A DNA stretch of 64,000 nucleotides from Myxocyprinus asiaticus (lineage: Eukaryota > Chordata > Actinopteri > Cypriniformes > Catostomidae): assembly GCF_019703515.2 (NCBI RefSeq), contig NC_059382.1:16687501-16751500 (forward strand). The letters are read 5' to 3'. Under the pieces are notes generated by a model. The model was given only the letters and a program-made list of their open reading frames with translations, made no database searches and had not been told where the DNA came from. How positions within the stretch are numbered: the first letter of the stretch is position 1; each line of letters starts with the position of its first letter. This document shows positions 25,539-35,712 of this stretch, piece by piece. The translations under genes were made by a program, and so were the position numbers.

Positions 25539-26835
25539 CAGTGTTGGGTAAGTTACTCAAAAAAGCAATCCACTACTGATTACTTTTCTAAATTTTGAAT
25601 CAGATTACTTTAAGGATTACTTATTTGGTAAAATCATCACATTACTATTTACTTTAAGTTACTTTCTAACACTTTACAGAAAAGTTAGTTTTTCCGCTCA
25701 AATTCAAAATAATGAATTGTTGCACAACCTTCAGCTGTCACAGAATGTGAACAGAAACAGAATACATAAATAATATTTTATAAATATGCTTAACCCAAAT
25801 AATGAACCTGAAAGTGGTTACAAGGGATGTGCACGAGTAATCGAGTACTCTTTCTGCACCTGCTACTCGGGTATTAAAAACACTACTTGAATATCGCAAT
25901 TTAATTTTCCTTTCCACATTTACCTGCCGTGAGCAGCGCTGGATTACACTGTTCTCCCTCCGAATCTCTCACCAAATCTTGCAGTTACAACTGAGTCCAT
26001 TGGGGGTGCTGTGGATGTGCGTCATCCAGGTGTTGAATGAGAGAAGAAATCATGGTGTCTGTGCCTCTAAAGCAAAGCCGAGTTATATTACAAGGCAATA
26101 CTGGTAATAATTAGATTCTTATTGAATTTTACTCTATTTGTATTTGGTTCTTATTGAGGTCAAGCAAACCAATGGATGAGGATCTGCTTTTATTGGTGAA
26201 AAGAAAATGCGAAGTGAACTTGAAGCTGAACTGACCAGAGTAAGTGTTAAATCTCTGAACACCAGCAAAGCGTATTTGATAAAAAGCAAACTTTCACCAC
26301 TTTTTTTTTTTAATAATAACATCTGAAATGATAAAAATTGTATAGTCTTTGTATACACTCAGAATTTATATACTAGATGTGCATTACCCTCATGCAGTCA
26401 GTATTGGTTTCTAAGTAAGCTCCAGTGAGTGCAAATGTTTTTGCTGTTATAAAAAAAAAAAAAAAAGATTTTTTTTACTAATGCATATTTAATTTTTTCC
26501 CCAAAAGAAAAGCATAGTTTGTTAAAGTTATCTTATTTTGAAAACATTCTTGTTAACTTGGTAATAAAATGAAATATACATTTCAAGGACGTGTCATAAG
26601 TGTTATTTTTAACGTGCATTTCAATTTACGAGTAATCAAGTTTTTGTGAGTTAGAGTACTTGACTACATAATTACTCGAAAATGCCCATCCCTAGGAGTT
26701 ACCTTAATTGAAAGTTAGTAACTGAAATCTGATTATAAGAATTTCAAAGATAATGCATTACACTACTTTTTGTTTTATAAAAGTAATTAGATTACAGTAA
26801 CTAATAACTTTGTAATCAGATTACATCCAACACTG
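25539..26835. mobile_element. hAT-type MITE ('cagtgttgggtaagttac' family), interrupted
   Basis: The left end 'cagtgttgggtaagttac' and the right end 'gattacatccaacactg' are inverted. The flanks 'ctcataat' and 'cttgtaat' agree at 6 of 8 positions, consistent with an old 8-bp hAT duplication. Without the nested element (25822-26694) it would be about 416 bp and non-coding. Confidence 0.75.
25822..26694. mobile_element. hAT-type element nested in the previous one
   Basis: The left end 'aagggatgtgcacgagtaat' and the right end 'attactcgaaaatgcccatc' + 'ccta' are inverted repeats, with inner 'cgagtactc' and 'gagtacttgac'. The flanks 'gtggttac' and 'ggagttac' match at 6 of 8 positions. The host repeat reads continuously across them. 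No transposase remains. Confidence 0.75.
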
Positions 26836-26843
26836 CTTGTAAT

Positions 26844-27234
26844 TAGTGGGGAGGAATAGTTCTAATATGGTAATATGGTAATATTTCAGATTTTCAAGAG
26901 AATCAAACCTCAAAGGCAAAGCTATCATATTGGCCCATGGGAATAAAATAAAATAAACTATCAATGAGATCACTATAAAACCTCAATTGTTTCTCCTAGA
27001 CAGCAATAAGGTCCTGCTTTAAATTATTTATTTATTTTTTTTAATGAGAAAAAGAACCCAGTAATCATGTGTATTCATCTACTTGCAGAAGAGATCTCAA
27101 TAGTAATGTCTTAATTTGTGTTGAAGTTTTCCAGGATACTAAATGAACTTAAACACTTCTCATCAAATTCTTCCAAAACCAAATTTGAGCCATGATATCT
27201 ACAATAACAACGCAAAACACTTACCTATTTATTT
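26844..27234. other. No gene seen
   Basis: AT-rich sequence without recognisable elements. Confidence 0.5.
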
Positions 27235-27847
27235 TAACCCTTTCATACGAATCGTCACACATATTTGATGGTTAATAACTGGGCCCTGCAGAGTAGCATC
27301 ACACATATGTGTTTCTGCAACAGCCAGTTACATTACTTTCGCGCCGACACAGGCTGCGCTGGTCAAGCGCCTGTTATTTATATTAGCTCAAACAGTTACT
27401 CATACAGTCTTTTAAACCACAGAATAAGTTTATTTTATATACATACATCCAACTCGTTACCAAAGTACCACGATAAAAAGTTTACAGCTCTTATACGCAC
27501 AGTCAGTACATCAAACGCGATCTGCCTCTTATGCGTGCTGCCATTTGTTTACATTAGTAGCGGCTATCATTCGTCAAACAAACAGCTACTCAAAGAGTCT
27601 TTTCAAACACATAATGTTTATTTTATGTAACAATTTTATGTGCAAACTTGCCACCATAGTACCACGATACCAATTCACAGCTTGAATGTGATCTTCCCAT
27701 GCACGCAGCCACTTCTGCAGATTAGGTGCAGATGCAGTTTTCATTCACACAAACAGCAACTCAAACAGTCTTTTCAGGCATATAATACGTTTTTTTACAG
27801 AAACATACAGCCAAAATATCACAAAAGTACAATGATAACAGTTTAAA
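27235..27847 (+). repeat. Short tandem array (about 190-bp units), left part
   Basis: Blocks such as 'cagctactcaaagagtctttt', 'agtaccacgataaaaag' and 'catttgtttacattag' recur at about 27385, 27585 and 27755 with spacing of roughly 170-200 bp, giving three degenerate units (first block shortened here: 'caaagagtctttt'). The next unit is resumed at about 31315-31400 after the DIRS element. The outer sequence 'ttaaccctttcatacg' at 27235 is loosely mirrored by 'catgaaaaggttaa' at 31731-31744, so the array may lie inside an older TIR element. The 121-residue frame here is unrecognised. Confidence 0.55.
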
Positions 27848-28250
27848 ACGTCCTGGTTACTTTCGTAACCTCCATTCCCTGATGGAGGGAACAAGATGTT
27901 GTGTCAATGTAGTGACGCTAGGGGTCACTCTTGGGAGCCCCAAACACCTCTGCTTTTTTAAAAAAAGTCCAATGAGAATTGCCGAGTGGAATTTGCATGC
28001 CACTCCCCCGGACATACGGGTATAAAAGGAGCTGGTATGCAACCACTCATTCAGGTTTTGTGCTGAGGAGCCGAGACCAAGTCCCAGCCATTTCAGCAGG
28101 TAGTTCAGTGTTGTGGCAAGAGTGACACAACGTCTCGTTCCCTCCATCAGGGAACGGAGGTTATGAAAGAAACCAGGACGTTCCCTATCTGTCACTTACT
28201 TGACGTTGTGTCGATGTAGTGACACTAGTGTTCCCTATACAAAACGCCAC
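27848..28250. repeat. DIRS terminal / internal-complementary repeat region
   Basis: 27848-27905 ('cgtcctggttactttcgtaa' onward) is the inverted complement of 28125-28183 (ending 'gaaaccaggacgtt'), about 58 bp each. 'tgtagtgacgctaggg' near 27910 is directly repeated as 'tgtagtgacactagtg' near 28214. A TATA-type box 'tataaaagg' at 28021-28029 faces into the element on the plus strand. In DIRS elements such split inverted and direct copies template the circular junction; applying that here is inference. Confidence 0.7.
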
Positions 28251-28910
28251 AACTAGCTGAACTGTGTTACTTGAACTGGCGGTGTGTGACGGGCAGACTG
28301 CTGTGTGAGCGTCGAACGGTCCGTCAGGAACAAGTCGACTGCCCAACTATAGGGACAGGCTAGCCCAGCCGAGGCCTCTTTTCCCTCTCTTTTCTTTACA
28401 AAAAGAGTGGAATTTGTTAACTGACTGGGAGCCATAAGTGTCTGCGTCGGGGGGTGTCCCTCCCAAGGGGAAGACACCAGGGAGACCATACCCCACCCAA
28501 AAAAGAGGGGGTGGGGGTATTTTGAGTGGAATACGTCACATGGTCTTACCGAGTCTTGTCGGAAGTATGTCATGTGGAGAGGTCCCATGGTAGGTCCTAC
28601 CCGAAGGGGGAGGAGTTTCTACAGAGCATGGTGACCGGGGGCAGAGGGGCCTCTGCCCAAGGAAGATGCAGTTTGCCGGGAAATGATTTTGCGGAAGATA
28701 TCACATGGGGTCGCCTTTGGGGAACCAGCACATGTGGAGCACCTACTTCAGTACATGGGCTTATTAGCACACGTACTGGGCCGGTCAGCGAGTTTCTCCA
28801 CAAACTCAACTGCCAGAGGGCTACGGAGGAAAGTCATGCAGGGATCACACTCTGTGAACACGACTGGGAGTCAAGAGCGCACGTCTTCACCTCAAAGGAG
28901 GGGAAAGGCA

Positions 28911-29617
28911 CTATGTGCAAGCAGTACATCCGGCCAGTTTGTCCCGGAACTTACCTGCTCGTGCCTGCCAATACACAGGACGAGACCGGCTCAACCCAAA
29001 GATTGTAGAACCTCGCAAAGGTGTTGAATGTTGCCCAGCCCGCTGCTCTGCAGATGTCTGCCAAAGAGGTGCCACTGGCAAGGGCCCAGGAGGCCGCCAC
29101 ACTCCTGGTGGTGTGGGCTCGTAACCCCGCAGGGGGTGGCATGTCCTTGCCTGATATGCCATTATGATGGCGTCAATGACCCAGTGGGCGATCCTCTGTT
29201 TGGAGACAGAGCTTCCTTTCCACTTTACACCAAAGCAAACAAAGAGCTGCTCGGAGCATACGGCGCCCCAGCCCATCTTGGAGGCGTCTGTTGTAACCAC
29301 GACGCACCTAGAGACCTGCTCTAGGGGAACCCCTGCCAGTAGAAATGCAAGGTTGGTCCAAGGACTGAAGAGGCGGTGACAGATCAGCATGATGGCCACG
29401 CGATGTGTCCCGCAGTGCCATGCCCATCTCGGGACTCGAGTCTGAAGCCAGTGCTGAAGCGGTCTCATATGCATCAACCCGAGCGGTGTGGCTGCCGCTG
29501 AGGATGCCATATGCCCCAGGAGCTTCTGAAAAAGTTTCAGTGGGAACGCTGTCCTCCGTCTGAACACCTTCAGACAGTTCAGCACCGACTGCGTGCGCTC
29601 GTTCGTGAGGCGCGCTG
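28911..29617 (-). pseudogene. DIRS RT connection, RNase H start and tyrosine-recombinase C-terminus
   Basis: The frame entering from 29747 continues the RT connection region ('LLGHMASSAAATPLG', 'MRPLQHWLQTRVPRWAWH'). It reaches 'VVVTTDASKMGWGAV', the first catalytic Asp block of RNase H. Soon after, it jumps to 'VSKQRIAHWVIDAIIMAY', which belongs to the recombinase, so the rest of RNase H and most of the recombinase are deleted. A second frame (29142-28951) carries the recombinase C-terminus: 'AHTTRSVAASWAL' with the HxxR motif, then 'GWATFNTFARFYNL' with the expected catalytic Tyr. The two are separated by a frameshift. Enzymatically dead. Confidence 0.8.
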
Positions 29618-30500
29618 TCATCGGGACTGAGTCCAACTCCAAACCGACAAATGAATGCTCTGAACCAGGGAGAGCTTGCTCTTTTCCCAGTTGACCCAAA
29701 GCCCCAGTCGGCTGAGGTGCCGGAGCACGAGGTCCCTGTGTGCGCACATCAACTCTCGAGAGTGAGCTAGGATTAGCCAGTCATCGAGATAGTTGAGGAT
29801 GCGGACGCCCACTTCCCTTAGCGGGGCAAGGGCTAGCTCTGCGACCTTTGTGAAGATGCGAGGGGACAAGGACAGGCTGAAGGTGAGGACCTTGTACTGG
29901 TATGCCTGGCCTTCGAAGGCAAACCGCAGGAATGGTCTGTGTCGAGGTGAGACCGAGACGTGGAAGTACACATCCTTCAGGTCTACCGCTGCGAACCAAT
30001 CTTGATGCCGGACGCTCGCTAGAATGCGTTTTTGCATCAGCATCTTGAACGGGAGTCTGTGCAAAGCCCGGTTCAGTACTCGCAGGTCCAGGATTGGTCG
30101 CAACCCACCGCCTTTCTTCGGTGGGTTGAAGTAGGGGCTGTAGAACCCTTTCTTCATCTCGGCTGGAGGGAAAGGCTCTATCGTGCCCTTGCACAGAAGG
30201 GTAGCAATCTCCGCACGCAAGGTAGCGGTGTTCTCGGCCTTCACTGAGGTGAAGCGGATGCTGCTGAACCTGGGCAGGCGCCTGGGGAAATGAATCACAT
30301 AGCCGAGTCGGACAGTCCGGGTCAGCCATTGAGACAGGTTGGAAAGCGCGAGCCACGCGCCCAAACTCCGGGCGAGGGGGACCGAGGGAATGATCACATC
30401 GGACGTACCGGTGGGTGGGGCCTCGCGGCGGGGCAGAGCTTGAGGTGCCAAGTCGAGGGGATTCGAGCCCCGTGGCTGTGCTGAGTCCAGCGACATCGAA
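29618..30500 (-). pseudogene. DIRS reverse transcriptase
   Basis: The minus-strand frame contains the RT core in order: 'AEIATLLCKGTIEPFPPAEM', 'GGGLRPILDLRVLNRALH', motif A 'DWFAAVDLKDVYFHV', then 'LTFSLSLSPRIFTKVAE', and motif C 'ILNYLDDWLILAHS' (YLDD at about 29780-29791). It resembles DIRS1-group RT rather than LTR-element RT. The frame runs upstream to 30856 without a stop, but the segment before about 30500 is low-complexity and overlaps the gag frame. It ends at 29618, and the following domain is in another frame, so at least one frameshift separates RT from RNase H. Both catalytic aspartates of YLDD are intact. Confidence 0.85.
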
Positions 30501-31088
30501 GCACTTACCTGGCTCCTTCCACCCACCATAAGATTGGCCGAGGAGGGGGGAGGAGGAGTCTCGTCCCCATAGTCCACCGGACCCAATCCCGTGTGGGCGT
30601 GTTTGTGCCACAGCTGAGTGCACAGGGGCATGGGGACTGCCGCTGGAGTGCCATACCTGCAAAGATGGGACGGTGGACGGTGGTCCTCCGAACGAGAGGT
30701 CGAACTTGCCCTGAGACGAGCCGGCGATCTCGTCCGAGCGCCCGACCGGGGCAAGTGAGCATGCTGGGGAATGGGAGGTCTGTGGGGGGATACCCGGCGG
30801 AGGTGGTCCCACTGAGGTCCCCAAATTGCCCCCAGTGCTAACAGGCACGGCCTCATACCCGTAGGTACAAGGACCGAGGCGGGGAGCCGCTGGGGTGGCT
30901 TGCTTTCTTACGAATGCAACCCGCGACCGCAACGTTGCCATGGTCATGTTCTCGCAATGAGGACAAGACTCATCCACGAACGATGTCTCCACGTGGGCAG
31001 CGTCCAGACACGTAAGACAGTGATCGTGGCTGTCAGAAGCGGAGAGATAACGACCGCAACCAGGAATAACACACAAACGGAAAGGCAT
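30500..31088 (-). pseudogene. DIRS gag-like N-terminus
   Basis: The frame starts at 31088 with 'MPFRLCVIPGCGRYLSASD', followed by 'HDHCLTCLDAAHVETSF' and 'ESCPHCENMTM'. The paired Cys/His residues look like a compact zinc-binding domain at residues 6-45, as I recall for the first frame of fish DIRS elements. After about residue 90 it becomes Ser/Gly/Pro-rich and no longer gag-like, and the frame overlaps RT in another phase. A normal gag is several hundred residues, so an internal deletion is likely. Confidence 0.6.
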
Positions 31089-31314
31089 CTTTAAAAAGAT
31101 GTTCCGTGTGTGCCACTCTTTTAGAAAGAAAATATACTCTTTTTAGAATATACTCTTTTAGTTGTTTCTGCCGAAGCACCCAGGGGCGGTGTGCAGAGGG
31201 GGAGAAGCTGCTGAAATGCACCGTAGAATCCAGCAGATGAGGTGAATGAACTTCACGGATGAATTCAGCTTCAATGAATAGAACCGCTCAGCTCCGAAGA
31301 GAAAATCTGAACAG

Positions 31315-31400
31315 TTAGGGAACTCATATACTCACAGGGAACACATACTGAGCATGATTATCGGATGCACGCAGTCATGTCTGTTTACATTAGCGCTTGT
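31315..31400 (+). repeat. Tandem array, right part
   Basis: 'ggaactcatatactcacag', 'ggatgcacgcagtc' and 'ctgtttacattagc' resume the unit interrupted at 27847 (compare 'cagctcttatacgcacag', 'tatgcgtgctgcc' and 'tttgtttacattag' at 27486-27557). This fixes the DIRS right border at about 31314. Confidence 0.5.
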
Positions 31401-32235
31401 CACACACACACACACATAATATCTGAAATGTCAAACAGTGCATATAGGCAAACCAGACTGCTGATATTATTTGTTCATTTGTTTTTTTTATAGCTATATA
31501 TAAACAAAATAAATAAAACAAATACAGTACAGCAGACATAACCCATTTGTTCACATGTTTACTATATTATATACAGTAATTTTATTTTTATTTTTTAATG
31601 AAAAGAAATCAAATATTAAAATAAAATGTAAAAAAAAAATACTCGTCTACACTCTGCCCCCTCTACCGTGCAGTGTCACATGAAAAATTACTCACTCCAG
31701 GGGGTACTGTAGGGGAATTTAGACCCTACTCATGAAAAGGTTAATATCCCAAATGCACAATAATATAATTAGACGCATTTTAATATTTGCATTTAGCATT
31801 GTTTTTTCAACCAACCAGTTGAAAACCACTGCTCTAATCTCAAAAAGGTTCAGGAGAGGCTAGGTGTCTGAGTGTTGCTGTAGGTGGACCAGGCCTTGTA
31901 CCTGCTGTACGAGTAGAAGACACAGTGCTAAAAAAAGGAATCGAAATGAGAAGTTTTAACCCTGCCTCGCACCTTCTGGTGTCAATGACTTTGTTTTCAC
32001 ACTGTCTGTAGGGGCCACCCCGTTATTTTCCCACCACAGTCTTCCCACAGTAAGGACCTGAAAATACACACACCAACACAAATAGAGATGTTCTCACCAA
32101 CCTCAAATCACCACAGTTCAGCAACAATCAGTGCAATTTTTATCCAGATAAATACTTTCACAAAATCATGTGGATTTATTCCTGTACAATGTCAGATTAC
32201 ATCACTTTTTGTCACCTGAATCCTTACATAGTATA
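31401..32235. other. No gene seen
   Basis: AT-rich with a short (CA)n at 31401-31416. No recognisable coding sequence. Confidence 0.5.
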
Positions 32236-33428
32236 TACACTCACCGACCACTTTATTATGTAGACCTGTACATCTTATTCATGCGATTATCTAATCGGCC
32301 AATTATGTGGCAGCAGTGCCATGTATAATATCATGTAGATACAGGTGAGGAACTTCAGTTAATGTTCACATTAACCATCAGAATGGGGAAAAAATGTGAT
32401 CTCAATTATTTCAACCGTGGCTTGATTGTTTGTGCCAGATGGGCTGGTTTGAGTATTTCTGTAACTGCTGATCTCCTGGGATTTTCACACACAGCAGTCT
32501 CTAGAGTGTATAGACAATGTTGCAAAAAACCAAAAACATCCAGCGAGTGGCAGTTCTGTGGGCGGAAATGGCTTGTAAATGATCCAAGCTGACAGGAAGG
32601 TGACAGTAACCCAAATAGCCACACGTTACAACAGTGCTATGCAGAAAAGCATTACTGAATATACAACACGTCGAACATTGAGGTGGATGGGCTACAGCAG
32701 CAGAAGACCCCTCCGGGTGCCACTACTGTCAGCTAAGAACAGGAAACTGAGGCTGCAGTGGGCACAGGCTCACCAAATCTGGACAGTAGACGATTGGAAA
32801 AACATCGCCTGGTCTGACGAATCTCAATTTCTGCTGCAACATGCAGATGATAGGGTCAGAATTTGATGTAAATAACATGAATTCATAGATGCATCCTACA
32901 TTGTGTCAACGGTTAAGGTTGGAGGTGGTGGTTTAATGTTGTGGGGAAAGTTTTCTTGGCACACATTAGGCACCTTAATACCAACTGTTCATCATTTAAT
33001 TGCCACAGCATACCTGAGTATTGCTGCAGACCATGTGCATCCCTTTATGACCACGGTCTATCCATCTTCTAATGACTACTTCCAGCAGGATAACGCGCCA
33101 TGCCACAAAGCACACATCATCTCAAACTGGTTCCAGGAATGTGACACTGAGTTCACTGTACTCCAATGGCCTCCACAGTCACCAGATCTCAATCCGATAG
33201 AGCACCTTTGGGATGCAGTGGAACGGGACATTCACAGCATGAATGTGCAGCCGACAAATCTGCAGCAACTGCGCGATGCTGTCATGTCAGCGTGGAGCAG
33301 AATCTCTAAGGAATGTTTCCAGCACCTTGTTGAATCCATGCCATGAAGAATTCAGGCCATTCAAGGGGCAAAGGAGGGTCCTACCCAGTATTAGAGAGGT
33401 GTACCTAATAAAGTGGTTGATAAATGTA
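32236..33428 (+). mobile_element. Near-full-length Tc1/mariner-type element
   Basis: The left end 'tacactcaccgaccac' and the right end 'gtggttgataaatgta' are inverted, the right one decayed, with TA at the borders. About 1.19 kb, the usual Tc1-like size, with one transposase gene spanning most of it. The termini are the same type as at 13671-14207. Confidence 0.9.
32383..33346 (+). pseudogene. Tc1/mariner transposase, DD36E spacing, broken
   Basis: The native start is probably the ATG at 32383 ('MGKKCDL'). The N-terminal HTH ('SISVTADLLGFSHTAVSRV') is followed by a frameshift near 32570-32590. The second frame carries the second HTH and 'WSDESQFLLQHADDRVRI', containing the first catalytic Asp. 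Two in-frame stops then fall at 32867-32880. The last part (32903-33346) has 'FQQDNAPCHKAH' (second Asp) and 'SPDLNPIEHLWD' (catalytic Glu). I count 36 residues between that Asp and Glu, against 34 in typical Tc1, matching the DD36E group as I know it. Catalytic residues survive, but the frame is broken at least three times. Confidence 0.85.
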
Positions 33429-34140
33429 TATACTGTATATTATATGACAGACATGTTCACAACTCTCTAACATAAGAGTCCAGGTCATGGCCTAAGTGTT
33501 TCAAGGCCATGTCTAAGCGAAGTTTCAAGTCTTAATCTTTTATCCCGAGTCCAATCAAGTCTCAAATTTAAAAAGCAAATCCCTATATGCCTCAGATTAA
33601 TTTTATCATTGCAGGACAATTATCATATTTTTAAATGTTTTGTTTCAAGGGATTTCCTAGAAAAAACACTGCTGTGAAATAAAGGAGTAAATTAAAGCAG
33701 ATTTTCACTAGAAAAGTGACAGTGCACAAGAAATTTCCTTTTATCTGAAAAATGTTAATCAGAGGAAATATGTCTTCTTGAGTGTGTAATTTCCAAGGGT
33801 ATGTCTCAGTTAGTTCCCTTGCTCCCTATGTCGTGAATCAGAATATCTTGAACACGAATTCGGGCACTGGAAAGGGTGTTCATCCATTGAACATTGGGAC
33901 ACTTATGACTCAGTCACCTGTGACACGATAACGAGCTCGCGCGTTCAAACGCAGTGTAACGTATGCTGGATCTGCTGACAATGATGACGATGACGAGGAC
34001 GTGAAGATGAAGAACCCAAGTGCAGTTTATTTACAGAACGTGAATTCCAATAACCCTGACTACAAAACAAAACATGAACATGGACTTGACTTGACTTGAC
34101 TTGACAAACACATACCATCACATACAATACTCGACCAACC
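33429..34140. other. No gene seen; probable retroelement 5' flank
   Basis: From about 33930 to 34140 the sequence ('gatgacgatgacgaggac', 'gaacccaagtgcagttta', then five 'ttgac' words at 34083-34104) resembles the untranslated part of a dispersed fish retroelement leading into the gag-like frame. The rest is unrecognised. Confidence 0.4.
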
Positions 34141-34320
34141 ATGAACCCAACAGTTTCACTTCTGCGCTTACATCAGGGGAATCGTCCTCTGGAGGACTAT
34201 GTTGAGGACGTCTGCGATCTAGCCAGCCAGGTAGACTTCAGTGAGGTTGCCCTCAAGGGTTGTTTTAGATTTGGACTAAATGAGTCCATTTCTTTTTTGA
34301 TGCCTGGCGATCGCAGTTCC
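34141..34320 (+). pseudogene. Retroelement gag-like fragment
   Basis: The frame opens 'MNPTVSLLRLHQGNRPLEDY' and continues 'VEDVCDLASQVDFSEVALK' and 'FGLNESISFLMPGD'. This reads like the short gag-like segment ('LRQGxRPLEDYVxDF' type) found in many cyprinid retroelements; the match is from memory. After about 57 residues it enters the minisatellite at 34321, in frame, and continues to 34608. No protease or RT follows. It is best seen as a fragment. Confidence 0.5.
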
Positions 34321-34749
34321 CTCAGCCTGCTCCATGCCACGTCACAGCGATGCCTCAGCCTGCTCCTTGCCACGTCACAGCAACGCCTCAGCCTGCTCCT
34401 TGCCACATCACAGCGACGCCTCAGCCTGCTCCATGCCACGTCACAGCGACGCCTCAGCTTGCTCCATGCCACGTCACAGCGACATCTCAGCTTGCTCCAT
34501 GCCACGTCACAGCGACGCCTCAGCCTGCTCCATGCCACGTCACAGCGACGCCTCAGCCTGCTCCATGCCACGTCACAGCGACGCCTCAGCCTGCTCCATG
34601 CCACGTAACAGCGACGCCTCAGCCTGCTCCATGCCACGTCACAGCGATGCCTCAGCCTGCTCCATGCCACGTCACAGCGACGCCTCAGCCTGCTCCATGC
34701 CACGTCACAGCGACGCCTCAGCCTGCTCCATGCCACATTACACGCAGCT
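34321..34749 (+). repeat. 33-bp minisatellite, 13 units
   Basis: Unit 'ctcagcctgctccatgccac' + 'gtcacagcgacgc', repeating every 33 bp from 34321, with the thirteenth unit decaying at about 34733. Units differ by one to three substitutions and show no indels, so all three plus-strand frames and one minus-strand frame stay open over most of the array. The 11-residue peptide repeats (for example 'PAPCHVTATPQ') follow from the unit being a multiple of three. Confidence 0.95.
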
Positions 34750-35169
34750 GTTATTAATCAGGACCATCGCCGTATAAATGACACTATCATTCATTTTTGT
34801 TGAAGCTATTTAAACGTACAGTGTTATTATGAAAGATAAATGACATAAATAAAGAAATAAAAATATAAGGGAGTGTATTTTAAACCAACTCGAATATTTA
34901 AAAGATTGTTTCCCTTTTTTGTAATTATGGGTGAAAGACATTACAAACAACATCTCTTTTCTCGTCTTTTAACAACTTGAGAGACTTCAGAAGACACGAC
35001 AACGTTTCTGATAAGGTGCTCCCTGTTTTTTTCCAGTGCACTGTGGGATTTTTTAGGGAGCGAACGTTTCAGTGCCCTAAAAATGATTTTGCGAATGAGA
35101 CAGCCCTAAATATGGCCTCCTTTCTGATCAGTGTCCTGACTACTGAACCCCAAGTCAAGTCTCACCTGA

Positions 35170-35350
35170 AATAATTCACCTAAAAAGTTGAATTCTGTCA
35201 TCATTTCCTCACTTTCATGTTGTTCCAAACCTTTATGACTTATAGTCTTTTGAGAAACATAAAAGGAGATATTAGGAAATTAGGCTGTCATTCCCCTTAT
35301 TCTGCATAATTTAATGATGGTGAATAAATGAGGATGAGTTTTTATTTTTG
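35170..35350. repeat. Family-1 repeat, decayed copy
   Basis: 'ttctgtcatcatttcctcac', 'catgttgttccaaacc' and 'acataaaaggagatatt' mark the left arm; 'ggtgaataaatgaggatgag' is the degenerate right arm. Confidence 0.55.
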
Positions 35351-35712
35351 TGTTAAAATAATATTCTGGGTGCAATACAAATTAAGCTCAATCAACAGCA
35401 TTTGTGGCATAATACTGATTACCACAAAAATGTATTTTGACTTTCCCCTCCTTTTCTTTAAATAAAGCAAAAATATGGGTTACAGTGAGGCACTTACAAT
35501 GGGAGTGAACGGGGGCCAATCTGTATATGTAAAAATACTCATTGTTTCAAAGGTATAACCACAAGACATAAACAATATGTGCGTTAACATGATTTTAGTG
35601 CGATAAAATCACTTACCAACCTTTTCTGTGTAAAGTTATAGCAATTTTACAGCTTTGTTGCCATGACAATGTAATGTCAACAAACCCTAAAGCGACTGTA
35701 AAAATAACTATT

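Larger units (their letters stand above)
27848..31314 (-). mobile_element. DIRS-like tyrosine-recombinase retrotransposon, 5'-truncated and decayed
   Basis: In minus-strand order: a zinc-finger gag N-terminus, a reverse transcriptase with YLDD, the start of an RNase H domain, a C-terminal tyrosine-recombinase fragment, and a terminal region with inverted and direct repeats (27848-28250). There are no LTRs and no integrase, as expected for DIRS elements, which circularise and integrate by recombinase. The left flank (tandem repeat) resumes on the other side with no evident target duplication, also DIRS-like. The expected 5' inverted terminal repeat, which should mirror 27985-28060, is not present near 31314, so the 5' end is truncated. 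GC content and CpG density are well above the surroundings. Confidence 0.85.

Noticed and set aside
28253..29379. Plus-strand frames of 70-160 codons opposite the DIRS element
   Set aside because: They are antisense shadows of GC-rich DIRS sequence whose minus-strand translation matches RT and recombinase motifs.
34316..34750. CRISPR-like array
   Set aside because: Units are contiguous 33-bp tandem copies without spacers, in vertebrate DNA; it is a minisatellite.
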